From Helicobacter cetorum (GTDB lineage Bacteria; Campylobacterota; Campylobacteria; Campylobacterales; UBA6016), in the NCBI GenBank assembly GCA_022729705.1, contig DZAX01000006.1, forward strand, positions 35,989-99,988: a stretch of 64,000 nt of DNA. Reading direction: 5' to 3'. Below the pieces are notes generated by a model. It was not told the origin of the DNA. It worked only from the letters and a program-made list of their open reading frames with translations, and searched no databases. The translations under genes were made by a program, and so were the position numbers. Positions 1 through 7,823 of the stretch are shown in pieces (the stretch's first letter is position 1; the number at the start of each line of letters is the position of its first letter).

Positions 1-299
1 TTGCGGGGGCAAAAAATGATTTGGTGGAAAAGCTATATAATTTCGGCTCCAAACTGGGGCTTTTCTTTCAAATTAGAGATGATTTATTGGACGCTCTATC
101 TAGCGAAGAAAAAGAGGGCAAAAAAGTTCAAAACGACGGCGTAAAAAATAGTTTTGTAAATCTTTTGGGCGTTGAGGGCGCAAAAGAGGAGTTTAATATT
201 TTTAAAGCAGAGCTAATAAGCGAACTTCAAATGTTTGAACCAAAACTATCAAAGGCTCTTTGGGATGTTTGCGAAAGATATTTCGCAGATATTTCATAG
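1..299 (+). CDS. ispA: Polyprenyl (geranyl/farnesyl) diphosphate synthase, C-terminal part
   Basis: The gene is cut by the window edge; the frame is open from base 3 to the TAG at 297-299, giving about 98 residues. The fragment contains FFQIRDDLLD, which matches the second aspartate-rich motif (DDxxD) that binds the Mg-diphosphate of isopentenyl diphosphate in the trans-prenyltransferase family, preceded by the usual KLG segment. The product condenses isopentenyl and allylic diphosphates in the cytoplasm for quinone and undecaprenyl lipid synthesis. The chain length cannot be told because the first aspartate motif is outside the window; the ispA symbol rests on similarity to the short-chain Campylobacterota enzymes. 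The ATG at 16 and TTG at 21 are internal codons or out of frame, not the true start. Confidence 0.85.
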   Translation, partial: AGAKNDLVEKLYNFGSKLGLFFQIRDDLLDALSSEEKEGKKVQNDGVKNSFVNLLGVEGAKEEFNIFKAELISELQMFEPKLSKALWDVCERYFADIS

Positions 300-393
300 C
301 CTCGTCTTCAGTCAAAAAAAGTCACAAACTAGACTCAGACTACCTCGCCGCCTTTGGCGGCTTAAAAGCTTATATATCTGACCTTATTATTTT

Positions 394-474
394 CCCGCAA
401 AAGCGGGTAACTTTAGGGGGTTGTAAGGGACATTCATGTCCCTGCCGCCAAGACGGGCTTTGCTCGTTTTGGCG
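394..474 (+). repeat. Modular stem-loop repeat, full form (ispA-tkt gap)
   Basis: Three hairpins follow each other: CCCGC/GCGGG (394-407), AGGGACAT/ATGTCCCT (426-443), and GCCAAGACGGGC TTT GC.. closing with GTTTTGGC (about 447-474). The same order occurs at 17392-17473, 33535-33650 and 60336-60416 with altered but still paired stems. The flanks 300-393 and 475-495 hold no gene; a further GCCGCC/GGCGGC-like hairpin lies near 350. The repeat reads in frame into tkt, so it creates a false N-terminal extension of that gene. Confidence 0.8.
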
Positions 475-507
475 TGTAAAATAAGTAAATATTTTAAGGA
501 GAATAAA

Positions 508-2457
508 TTGCCCGGAACAAATATGTTAAAAAAGATGTCGGATACTATAAAGTTTTTGGCTTGTGATATGGTGCAAGCCGCAAATTCTGGACACCCCGGA
601 ATGCCTATGGGGCTTAGCGATATTATGAGCGTGTTTAATTCGTTTTATAAACACAACCCGTTAAATCCAAATTGGCTTAATAGAGACAGGGTTGTTTTCT
701 CCGGCGGACATGGTAGCTCTATGATTTACTCTCTTTTGCATCTATGGGGATACGATGTCTCTATGGATGACATTAAGAGCTTTAGACAACTTGGCTCAAA
801 GACGCCGGGACATCCAGAATTTGGGCATACGCCGGGTATTGAAGTGACTACGGGACCACTTGGGCAAGGTTTTGCAAATGCGGTTGGTTTTGCTTTTGCG
901 GCAAAATATGCGGCCAATCTACTGAATACTCCGACCGCCAAAGTGATAGACCACAAAGTCTACTGCTTTTGCGGAGACGGCGATATAGAAGAGGGGATTA
1001 GCTATGAGGCGGCAAGTCTTGCGGGTCACCATGCTCTTGAGAATTTGGTGATAGTGTATGATAGCAATAATATCACAATAGAGGGCGATGTCAGCGTAGC
1101 TCTCTCGGAAGATGTTAAAGCTAGATTTGAGTCTCAGGGGTGGAGCGTGCTATCGATAGACGGTCACGACTATGCGCAGATTGAAAACGCATTTAGCGAA
1201 GCGATTAGCGCAAAAAGCGCCAAACCAACGTTGATTATAGCAAGGACAAAAATCGCAAAAGGCTCCGCAACGCTTGAGGGCTCTCATCATACACACGGTG
1301 CGCCTTTGGGTGAAGAGGAGATAAAAGCCTCAAAAATGGCTGCTGGATTTGACCCTGAGGCTAAGTTTACTATTCCTGAAGAGGTTTTAATTAGATTTAG
1401 ATGCGCAAAGGAAAAAGGCGAACTTGAAGAGAAGATTTGGAAAAAAATACTTCTTGAATTGCCTGAGAGAGAAAAAAACGACTATCTAAACGCCCTGTTA
1501 AATCCTGATTTTAGTGCGGTGGCTTATCCTCTATTTGAAATCGGCGCCAAAGTAGCCACAAGAGATTCAAATGGCAAGATTATGAATGCGATAGCAAAAG
1601 CATACCCTGGTTTTATCGGCGGCAGTGCGGACCTTTCTCCGTCCAACAAAACAGAGCTAAACGGACTTGGCGATTTTCCAAACGGTAGAAATATAAGATT
1701 TGGCATAAGAGAACACGCGATGGGAGCCATGACAAACGCCATCTCATTGTATGGTTTGTTTAGACCGTTTTGCTCAACGTTTTTTGTCTTTTCCGATTAT
1801 CTAAAACCAGCGATTAGGGTAGCCGCTTTGATGGGTGCGAGAGAGTATTTCGTATTTACGCATGACAGCATCGGCGTAGGCGAAGACGGGCCTACTCATC
1901 AGCCGATAGAGCATTTAAGCGCCCTTAGAGCCGTACCAAATCTTTTTGTATTCAGACCGTGCGATGCAAACGAAAATATCGCCTCTTGGCAAACAGCGCT
2001 AAGCCTAAATGCGCCAAGCGTATTTGTGTGTTCAAGACAAGGGCTTGAGGTGTTGTCTGCCAGTAAAAACGTAGATATTTCAAAAGGCGCATATAAAGTC
2101 GTTGAAAAAGAAAACGCAATACTAACTCTTATGGCAAGCGGAAGCGAAGTTCATACAGCGATTGCGGCGGCGAAACTTTTGGAAAACGATAATATAGCGG
2201 CAAACGTCGTGAGTGTACCGTGCTTAGATTTATTTGTTAATGCCGGAAAAGAGTATCAAACTAGCTTGCTAGGAGATACAAAAACGCTTGCAGTTGAAGC
2301 GGCAAGCGCTCAAGAGTGGTATAGATTTGCAGACGATGTCGTCTGCATGGAGAGCTTCGGAGCAAGCGGTAAAGACTCCGCTTTGTTTGCTAAATTTGGT
2401 TTTACAGCGGAAAATGTCGCCATGAGAGCCAAAAAAATAATCGATGCTACACACTAA
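508..2457 (+). CDS. tkt: Transketolase
   Basis: Transketolase of 649 residues, the thiamine-diphosphate enzyme that moves two-carbon units between sugar phosphates in the non-oxidative pentose phosphate pathway. Visible are the substrate-binding histidine in NSGHPGMPMG (about residue 28), the cofactor motif GDGDIEEG near residue 155 followed by the NN of the motif end, the pyrimidine-domain segment GIREHAMGA, and the sugar-phosphate site GVGEDGPTHQP. The start is taken at TTG 508 because AAGGAG (496-501) lies six bases upstream; ATG 523 has no comparable ribosome site. The frame is open further upstream to 436, but that part is the intergenic repeat, not protein. Next gene downstream is gap, separated by another repeat, so the two carbon-metabolism genes need not be co-transcribed. 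Confidence 0.97.
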   Translation: MPGTNMLKKMSDTIKFLACDMVQAANSGHPGMPMGLSDIMSVFNSFYKHNPLNPNWLNRDRVVFSGGHGSSMIYSLLHLWGYDVSMDDIKSFRQLGSKTPGHPEFGHTPGIEVTTGPLGQGFANAVGFAFAAKYAANLLNTPTAKVIDHKVYCFCGDGDIEEGISYEAASLAGHHALENLVIVYDSNNITIEGDVSVALSEDVKARFESQGWSVLSIDGHDYAQIENAFSEAISAKSAKPTLIIARTKIAKGSATLEGSHHTHGAPLGEEEIKASKMAAGFDPEAKFTIPEEVLIRFRCAKEKGELEEKIWKKILLELPEREKNDYLNALLNPDFSAVAYPLFEIGAKVATRDSNGKIMNAIAKAYPGFIGGSADLSPSNKTELNGLGDFPNGRNIRFGIREHAMGAMTNAISLYGLFRPFCSTFFVFSDYLKPAIRVAALMGAREYFVFTHDSIGVGEDGPTHQPIEHLSALRAVPNLFVFRPCDANENIASWQTALSLNAPSVFVCSRQGLEVLSASKNVDISKGAYKVVEKENAILTLMASGSEVHTAIAAAKLLENDNIAANVVSVPCLDLFVNAGKEYQTSLLGDTKTLAVEAASAQEWYRFADDVVCMESFGASGKDSALFAKFGFTAENVAMRAKKIIDATH

Positions 2458-2487
2458 CAAAAGCCAGATCAAATACAAATAAATTCT

Positions 2488-2558
2488 GCCGCCAAACGGC
2501 GGCTAGCTTTAGTGGCTTAGCGCCAGCGTAGCCAAGACGGGCTTTGCTCGTTTTGGCG
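2488..2558 (+). repeat. Modular stem-loop repeat, short form (tkt-gap gap)
   Basis: A GCCGCC AAAC GGCGGC hairpin (2488-2503), the linker TAGCTTTAGTGGCTTAGCGC, and the hairpin GCCAAGACGGGC TTT GCTCGTTTTGGC (2531-2557). The linker and both hairpins recur in the opposite orientation at 18851-18920. The first hairpin is close enough to the tkt stop to act as a terminator stem but has no T-run. Confidence 0.75.
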
Positions 2559-2636
2559 TACTAATTAGCATTGTGTAACACTATCGCAATCAAAGTTTTG
2601 TTACAATCACACAAACCAGTCAAAAAAGGGGAAACA

Positions 2637-3629
2637 ATGGCATTAAGAGTTGCAATTAACGGCTTTGGAAGAATCGGTAGATGTGTGGCTAGAGTAATCG
2701 CAAATAGAAGCGACATAGAGTTGGTGGCTATAAACGACCTAGCGGACATCGAAGAGCTTGCGTATTTGATGAGATACGACACTATTCATGGCAAATTCAA
2801 CCAAGATGTGGCGGTTGAAAACGGCAATCTAGTCATCGGCGGTAAAACGGTAAAAGTATTTAGCGAAAAAGACCCGAACGCTTTAAAATTTGCCGACGCT
2901 GGTGCCGAAATAATGCTTGAGTGTACAGGGCTTTTCTTGGAACAAGACAAAGTGCAGTGCCACTTAGATAACGGCGTCAAAAAAGTAATTTTTTCTGCTC
3001 CAGCAAAAGACAACACACCAACATTTGTACTAGGCGTCAATGACAGCGCATACAACGGCGAAAAAATCATCTCAAACGCATCTTGCACGACAAACTGCCT
3101 TGCTCCGATGGTAAAAGTGCTTGACGATGCGTTTGGTATTGAAAACGGACTTATGACGACTATTCACTCATATACAAACGACCAAGCAATTCTTGATATT
3201 ATTCACAAAAAAGAGAGACGAAGAGGAAGAGCGGGTGCGGCTAACATTATCCCTACTACTACCGGCGCCGCAAAAGCTATCGGTCTAGTCCTTCCACACC
3301 TAAAAGGCAAGCTAGACGGCTTATCCGTGAGAGTTCCGACACCAGATGTATCTATGACAGACCTAAGCGCAACGCTCAAAAGACCCGCTACGGTGGAAGA
3401 GGTTAACGAGCTATTTAGAGCTGCGGCAAAAGACGCTTTCAAAGATATAATCACTGTGGACGATGAAAAAAGAGTATCTATGGACTTTAGAACAGATCCA
3501 TCAAGCTGTATTTTTGTGACAGACACAACAAAAGTAATCGGCAACACACTAAAAGTAATGGCGTGGTATGACAACGAGTGGGGTTATTCAAACAGACTTG
3601 TAGATATGGCTATTAGAATAGGCGCTTAA
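2637..3629 (+). CDS. gap: Glyceraldehyde-3-phosphate dehydrogenase
   Basis: NAD(P)-dependent glyceraldehyde-3-phosphate dehydrogenase, 330 residues, the usual family length; it interconverts glyceraldehyde 3-phosphate and 1,3-bisphosphoglycerate. The Rossmann motif INGFGRIGR is at residues 7-15 and the catalytic cysteine is Cys150 in SNASCTTNC. The conserved C-terminal segment WYDNEWGYSNR is present. Start ATG 2637 follows AAAAAAGGGGAA at a suitable distance; the frame extends to 2571 but the extra part lies in the promoter region. A good terminator follows. The sequence alone does not say whether the enzyme works in glycolysis or gluconeogenesis; for most Campylobacterota the latter is expected. 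Confidence 0.97.
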   Translation: MALRVAINGFGRIGRCVARVIANRSDIELVAINDLADIEELAYLMRYDTIHGKFNQDVAVENGNLVIGGKTVKVFSEKDPNALKFADAGAEIMLECTGLFLEQDKVQCHLDNGVKKVIFSAPAKDNTPTFVLGVNDSAYNGEKIISNASCTTNCLAPMVKVLDDAFGIENGLMTTIHSYTNDQAILDIIHKKERRRGRAGAANIIPTTTGAAKAIGLVLPHLKGKLDGLSVRVPTPDVSMTDLSATLKRPATVEEVNELFRAAAKDAFKDIITVDDEKRVSMDFRTDPSSCIFVTDTTKVIGNTLKVMAWYDNEWGYSNRLVDMAIRIGA

Positions 3630-3643
3630 TATTATTTGCCAAA

Positions 3644-3683
3644 TCTCCTTTTAGGTTTTACCTATAAGGAGAAGGCTTTTTTT
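3644..3683 (+). terminator. Rho-independent terminator after gap
   Basis: TCTCCTTTTAGGT pairs with ACCTATAAGGAGA (13-bp stem, one mismatch, TTT loop) and is followed by AGGC and a run of T (3677-3683). It lies 15 bases after the gap stop. Confidence 0.85.
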
Positions 3684-3768
3684 AACCACAAAACCCTGCA
3701 TCAATCATCATACACACTTTTTTGTATCAAACTTTGTGTATAATAACCAACACAGATATTTAATCATA

Positions 3769-3820
3769 AGGGACATTCATGTCCATGCCGCCAATACGGG
3801 CTTTGCTCGTATTGGCGGCA
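3769..3820 (+). repeat. Modular stem-loop repeat upstream of CNNM gene
   Basis: The AGGGACAT/ATGTCC hairpin is followed by a 16-bp stem TGCCGCCAATACGGGC with TTT loop and its complement (3786-3820), with one G-T pair. Like the copy before tkt, it is in frame with the downstream gene and falsely adds residues MSMPPIRALLVLAA. Confidence 0.8.
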
Positions 3821-3853
3821 AACATCGATATTTTAAAGAGAGAGGAAAACACA

Positions 3854-5170
3854 TTGGATCCTGATAGTCAGACGATTTTTATGTTGCTATTCGCATTTTT
3901 TTTAGTTTTGCTAAACGGCTTTTTTGTTTTATCGGAGTTTGCTATTGTTAAGGTAAGGAGAACAAAACTAGAGGAGTTGGCGAAAAATGGCAAGCCAAAC
4001 GCAGAGTTGGCTCTCAAGATATCAAATTCACTCGACACATATCTAAGCGCGACACAGCTAGGAATAACGCTTTCATCCCTAGCACTTGGCTGGATAGGCG
4101 AACCGGCTCTAGCTAGACTACTTGAACAACCTTTTTTAATCATCATTGGCGACAATCCCACTCTTTTGCACTCTATTAGTTTTGTTTTAGCTTTTGCGAC
4201 AATAACCCTTTTGCATGTTGTGGCTGGAGAGCTTATTCCAAAGTCGATAGCAATTGCTAAAGCGGAACAGGCGGCGTTAATAGTGGCTAGACCGCTGTAT
4301 TGGTTTTGGCTTTTGTTTTATCCGCTTATTAGATTCTTTGATATTTTAGCATCGTTTTTTCTTCGCAAAATGGGTATTCAGCCATCCTCTGAGCATGATA
4401 ATGCACACTCTGATGAGGAGTTAAAGATGATTGTTAGCGAGAGCCTTAAGGGTGGTTTTATCGACTCTATGGAGGGTGAGATTATCAAAAACGCCGTCAA
4501 TTTTTCAGATACAGTCGCAAAAGAGATAATGACGCCGCGAAAAGATATTACCTGTATAGACGCCGATATATCGTATGAAGAGAATATGAAAATCGTCACA
4601 AGCACAAGACACACAAGGTATCCGTATTGTCACGGCAATAAAGACAATATAACTGGTATGTTGCATATTAGGGATCTGTTGAATAATATGCTCTCTGAAA
4701 CTCCAAAACTCTTATCGGGACTGGAACGACCAATTATTGTTGTCCCTGAAAACGCCTCTATTTCTGATATTTTAATCAAAATGAATCGTGAACGAGTTCA
4801 TATGGCTTTAGTAGTTGACGAATACGGTGGTACCGCCGGACTTTTGACTATGGAGGATATTGTAGAAGAGATTATTGGTGACACTTCGGATGAGCACGAT
4901 ACAAAAAGCGAAAAAATAAAACAGATAGACGAATACACCTTCGAGTTTGACGGTATGATTGATATAGAGAGCGTCGCTGAGGCTCTAAATATTGAGTTAG
5001 AGGACGAGCAAGCCGTTACTCTTGGCGGACATATTTTTAATCTTTTAGGCAGAATGCCAACTATTGGAGATAAGATAAAAGACGGCTCATGTGAGTATGA
5101 GGTGCTAGAAGTTGAGAACAATCGTATTCAGAAGCTTCTGTGTAGAAAAATAGACGAGCGGACGGCGTAA
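3854..5170 (+). CDS. CNNM/CorC-type membrane protein with CBS domains (hemolysin family)
   Basis: A protein of 438 residues with the architecture DUF21/CNNM membrane domain (about 1-190, several hydrophobic segments, with LSATQLGITLSSLALGWIGEP typical of the family), a CBS pair (about 205-325, beginning with the conserved MTPRKDI) and a C-terminal CorC_HlyC domain (about 350-430). Family members act in Mg or Co homeostasis; older annotation calls them hemolysins, though lysis is rarely shown. The start is TTG 3854, with AGAGG at 3841-3845; the open frame upstream to 3779 is the intergenic repeat. It stands alone between two non-coding stretches. Substrate not deducible from sequence. Confidence 0.9.
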   Translation: MDPDSQTIFMLLFAFFLVLLNGFFVLSEFAIVKVRRTKLEELAKNGKPNAELALKISNSLDTYLSATQLGITLSSLALGWIGEPALARLLEQPFLIIIGDNPTLLHSISFVLAFATITLLHVVAGELIPKSIAIAKAEQAALIVARPLYWFWLLFYPLIRFFDILASFFLRKMGIQPSSEHDNAHSDEELKMIVSESLKGGFIDSMEGEIIKNAVNFSDTVAKEIMTPRKDITCIDADISYEENMKIVTSTRHTRYPYCHGNKDNITGMLHIRDLLNNMLSETPKLLSGLERPIIVVPENASISDILIKMNRERVHMALVVDEYGGTAGLLTMEDIVEEIIGDTSDEHDTKSEKIKQIDEYTFEFDGMIDIESVAEALNIELEDEQAVTLGGHIFNLLGRMPTIGDKIKDGSCEYEVLEVENNRIQKLLCRKIDERTA

Positions 5171-5238
5171 TTTTTACCATCCGCTTTTTGTGTCGTTTTT
5201 ATTCCATCTCCATCTCCAGCTCTTGGTATTTGATAATT

Positions 5239-5387
5239 TATTCTCTCCAAGATTCTGTGTTGTTCATAATACGGCTCTTTTAATAATAGCGGAGTGATGG
5301 AGCAAAAACCTCCGATACGGCTTGCAGAAATTCAGGCTGATGAGGGTAGTTTTTGGTTAGGTTGTCCAAAACGCTTTGTATGTACAA
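5239..5387 (-). pseudogene. gdhA: Remnant of NADP-glutamate dehydrogenase N-terminus
   Basis: On the minus strand a TTG at 5387-5385 behind AAAGGATACG begins a 35-residue frame containing VLDNLTKNYPHQPEF and LQAVSEVF, which resembles the N-terminus of Helicobacter GdhA as I remember it (QSLQKKYPYQKEF, HQAVYE). It stops at TAA 5280. A shift of frame then gives LLLKEPYYEQHRILERI, again matching the next GdhA segment (the ILER motif), after which similarity ends near 5239. So the first 55 or so codons remain, with a frameshift, and the other ~390 are gone. The call is based on remembered family sequences and the colinear match of two segments in neighbouring frames. Confidence 0.7.
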
Positions 5388-5390
5388 TTT

Positions 5391-5424
5391 CGTATCCTTT
5401 TTGCTTACTGACCAAAAGGATACG
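5391..5424. repeat. Perfect 11-bp inverted repeat over the gdhA-remnant ribosome site
   Basis: CGTATCCTTTT (5391-5401) and AAAAGGATACG (5414-5424) are exact complements separated by 12 bases. The left arm includes the AAAGGATACG ribosome site of the gdhA remnant, so a transcript could have hidden it in a hairpin. It lies between the remnant and the end of the hydrogenase operon. No T-run follows on either strand. Confidence 0.55.
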
Positions 5425-5451
5425 ATAGAGCTACTTTAATTTGTGTTCAAA

Positions 5452-5871
5452 TTAAGGATTCTCTTTTTTTGCTTTTTTAAGAATTTTGCACTCTTCTTTT
5501 GAAGATAAAGCCTCTTTTTCAATCAAAAACCAGTCGTCATTCATATTTTCATCGTGGCACGGGGGGGAGAGTTCGTCGCATTGAGCCAATGCTTGGGCTT
5601 TGTCTGGACAAACTCTCACACACTCGGCGCAGTAGATGCAAAGATATGGGTTGTAATGGTATGTAAACTTAAAGCTCTCTCTATCTTGCGTAAAACGTAT
5701 CGCCCCTGGAGGGCAAACATCCTCGCATTGAAGACACCAGATACACTTTGGCTCCTCAAAAAGAATAAGACCTCTAGCCTCTTTATTTTTAGGACTTTTC
5801 TCAAAAGGATAATTGATTGTGGCGGGAGAGCCAAAAAGGTTTTGGAATGCGTTTAGGCTTGCTTTTATCAT
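5452..5871 (-). CDS. echF: Ech-type hydrogenase ferredoxin-like subunit EchF
   Basis: Iron-sulphur subunit of 139 residues with two 4Fe-4S motifs: Cys43, 46, 49 and 53 (CIWCLQCEDVC) and Cys78, 81, 84 and 88 (CIYCAECVRVC). It belongs to the EchF/HyfH/NuoI family and carries electrons between ferredoxin and the hydrogenase module on the cytoplasmic face. Start ATG 5871 lies 8 bases beyond the echE stop; a longer frame to 5910 only overlaps echE. It is the last gene of the six-gene operon, where echF also sits in the archaeal operon. After the second cluster there is an uncharacterised acidic/lysine-rich tail. Confidence 0.9.
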   Translation of the reverse strand: MIKASLNAFQNLFGSPATINYPFEKSPKNKEARGLILFEEPKCIWCLQCEDVCPPGAIRFTQDRESFKFTYHYNPYLCIYCAECVRVCPDKAQALAQCDELSPPCHDENMNDDWFLIEKEALSSKEECKILKKAKKENP

Positions 5872-5878
5872 CTGTTGG

Positions 5879-6964
5879 TTACCTCGCCGTACAAGATAGA
5901 CATGGATCAAAGGAGGCTATGATTGCGGGCGCATCGGCATAGTTTTGTCCTTTTAACGCCTCTATCATACCCGGTACTGAGCCAAATGTAGGCGTTTTGA
6001 TACGCACTCTATCCAAAAACTGCCCCTTGGAGGCTTTGAGGTAGTAAAAACACTCGCCTCTTGGAGCCTCTACTCTCATGTAGCTCTCTCCGTCCGGCGT
6101 ACCGCGTACTTTTGACGCTATAGCGCCTTCCGGCATAGCGTCAAAAGCTGTTTCTATAAGCCTAATACTCTCAAGTAGCTCTTCTAAGCGAACCATATTT
6201 CTAGCGTGTATATCGCCGCTCTCCATAACTACGCTTTTAAATCCAAGTTCTCCATATGGAAGGTAGTCGCTCTCTTTTCGTACGTCAAAATCTACGCCGC
6301 TAGCTCTAGTTAGCGGTCCCAATACAGAACGATTAAGTGCGCTCTCTTTTGTAATAACGCCTACGCCTTTGTATTTTAAAGATAAACTCCAGTTATTTAA
6401 AAAAAGCTCTTTTATTTCGCCTACTTTTTGTTTTAAAACGCTTAGTTTCTCTCTTATGTAGCTCTCCATTTCGGAAGTTATATCTTTGTTGACGCCACCT
6501 ATTGAGATATAATCAAATTGTATGCGGTTACCAGTCATCGTCTCTTGTACTTCCATGACAAGCTCTCTATCTTTCATCGTTCTCATAAAAAGAGCTTCAA
6601 AACCGGCATTTTCAGCGGTATGCGCTAGGCATAGAAGATGTGAATGGATGCGATCTAGTTCATTTGCGATAATACGAAGATATGACGCTTTTTTTGGAAC
6701 TTCTATATTAAGTAGCTCTTCAACCGCCAGCGTATAGCAGGTGGAGTGTACAATAGCGCAAAGTCCGCACACTCTAGCTACGACGTAGCCTACTTGTTTA
6801 AACTTAAATTTTGTTGTGCAGGCAAGCTCTATCCCCCTATGCACATAACTGACGTCGGCTTCCACGCCTATAATTTTCTCGTTTTCGCATTCAAAGCTAA
6901 ACCTTACAGGCTCCAATAGAGCTATATGCTGAGAGCCTAGCGGAATATTTATCGTTTTACTCAT
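5879..6964 (-). CDS. echE: Group 4 [NiFe] hydrogenase large subunit EchE
   Basis: Catalytic subunit, 361 residues. The N-terminal nickel motif RVCGLCAIVH (Arg64, Cys66, Cys69, His73) and the C-terminal motif DPCLSC (Cys355, Cys358) ending in Arg361 supply all four nickel cysteines, so this is a real hydrogenase and not a complex I NuoD subunit, which lacks them. The protein ends at the Arg that follows the last motif, so no C-terminal peptide seems to need cleavage, as in Ech enzymes. It catalyses H2 to 2 H+ + 2 e- in either direction, coupled to the membrane arm. It overlaps echD by four bases (ATGA), indicating translational coupling. No hyp maturation genes are in the window. Confidence 0.93.
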   Translation of the reverse strand: MSKTINIPLGSQHIALLEPVRFSFECENEKIIGVEADVSYVHRGIELACTTKFKFKQVGYVVARVCGLCAIVHSTCYTLAVEELLNIEVPKKASYLRIIANELDRIHSHLLCLAHTAENAGFEALFMRTMKDRELVMEVQETMTGNRIQFDYISIGGVNKDITSEMESYIREKLSVLKQKVGEIKELFLNNWSLSLKYKGVGVITKESALNRSVLGPLTRASGVDFDVRKESDYLPYGELGFKSVVMESGDIHARNMVRLEELLESIRLIETAFDAMPEGAIASKVRGTPDGESYMRVEAPRGECFYYLKASKGQFLDRVRIKTPTFGSVPGMIEALKGQNYADAPAIIASFDPCLSCTAR

Positions 6965-7308
6965 CTTTTGATCCTTAACGGAGCTTCAAGCCCGTCAACT
7001 TCGATAAACATTCCTTTAACGGAGTTTTCAAATTTTGCGTCAAGCAAGTCTCTAAGCTCTCCCTCATACATTTTGGCAGTCGGCAAAATATCGGCGAGAC
7101 TAGGCAAAATAGCGTCTTCCGGAGTTTTTGCGACAAAAACTTTCCATTCGTCTTTTGCGTTTAGTTTTGTAAAACACCATTGAATCTCTAACTCATTAGT
7201 TTCGTAAAGACCATTTATGGAAACAAAATGCCATATATTTGGGTTGTAGAACTCTACTATTTTTGCTTTTATTTCGCCTATCTCTACGGCTGTTTTATCT
7301 ATTTTCAT
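6961..7308 (-). CDS. echD: Ech-type hydrogenase subunit EchD (NuoC-like)
   Basis: Small subunit of 115 residues related to the 30-kDa NuoC subunit of complex I. The recognisable part is LPSLADILPTAKMYEGELRD followed by GMFIEVDGLEAPLRI, equivalent to the NuoC signature that ends in a conserved P-L-R. It has no cofactor-binding residues; its role is structural, joining large and small subunits on the cytoplasmic side. The four-base overlaps with echC upstream and echE downstream place it firmly in the operon. The N-terminal half is poorly conserved in this family, so the assignment leans on the C-terminal motif and position. Confidence 0.82.
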   Translation of the reverse strand: MKIDKTAVEIGEIKAKIVEFYNPNIWHFVSINGLYETNELEIQWCFTKLNAKDEWKVFVAKTPEDAILPSLADILPTAKMYEGELRDLLDAKFENSVKGMFIEVDGLEAPLRIKR

Positions 7309-7823
7309 ATTTTTCCCGCCATCTTTGTTTTATCTGTCTGTCCGTCGAATTCTGAGATTTTACCTAGTAGTTTTTTTGGTTTTTCTATCTCTTTTGTTTT
7401 TTGCTCTAGTATCGCCAGCGCTTTTGCCACTCCGTCTATTATCTGTTCCGGATGAGGAGCGCAACCGCCGACGTAGACGTCTACCGGAACATATCTATCT
7501 ATACCGTCTTCCGAGCCGTACATTCCTCGAAAGACGCCGCCTGTAGCCGCGCAAGAGCCGCAAGCTACGACTACTTTTGGTTCCGGCATTTGCGAATACA
7601 GCTCTACTATTCTCTCTCTGCTTCTTTTTGTTACGGGCCCCGTAACTAGAAAAATATCTGATTGTTTTGGATTTCCCGTGTTTTTTACGCCGAGTCTCTC
7701 AAGGTCGTACTTTGGAGCCAGACACGCTAATATTTCTATGTCGCAACCATTGCAGCTACCTGCGTTGTAGTGTAGAAGCCACGGTGATTTTGCTCGAAAC
7801 TTTTTTAAAAACTCTTTTATCAT
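7305..7823 (-). CDS. echC: Ech-type hydrogenase small subunit EchC
   Basis: Small subunit of 172 residues that holds the proximal 4Fe-4S cluster. Cys24 and Cys27 (AGSCNGCDIE), Cys91 (CGSCAATGG) and Cys121 (GGCAPHPEQ) are the four expected ligands. It receives electrons from the nickel site in EchE and passes them to EchF. The start is ATG 7823, which overlaps the echB stop by four bases; the frame is open to 7904 but that part is inside echB. Its length fits EchC/HyfI/NuoB proteins. Confidence 0.92.
   Translation of the reverse strand: MIKEFLKKFRAKSPWLLHYNAGSCNGCDIEILACLAPKYDLERLGVKNTGNPKQSDIFLVTGPVTKRSRERIVELYSQMPEPKVVVACGSCAATGGVFRGMYGSEDGIDRYVPVDVYVGGCAPHPEQIIDGVAKALAILEQKTKEIEKPKKLLGKISEFDGQTDKTKMAGKI

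Noticed and set aside
5434..5457. Terminator of the ech operon (TTAATTTG/CAAATTAA hairpin)
   Set aside because: The stem is AT-only and lacks a T-run on the operon's strand.
5879..6964. Complex I NuoD/NuoC annotation for the large subunit region
   Set aside because: All four nickel cysteines are present and the operon has only six genes in Ech order.
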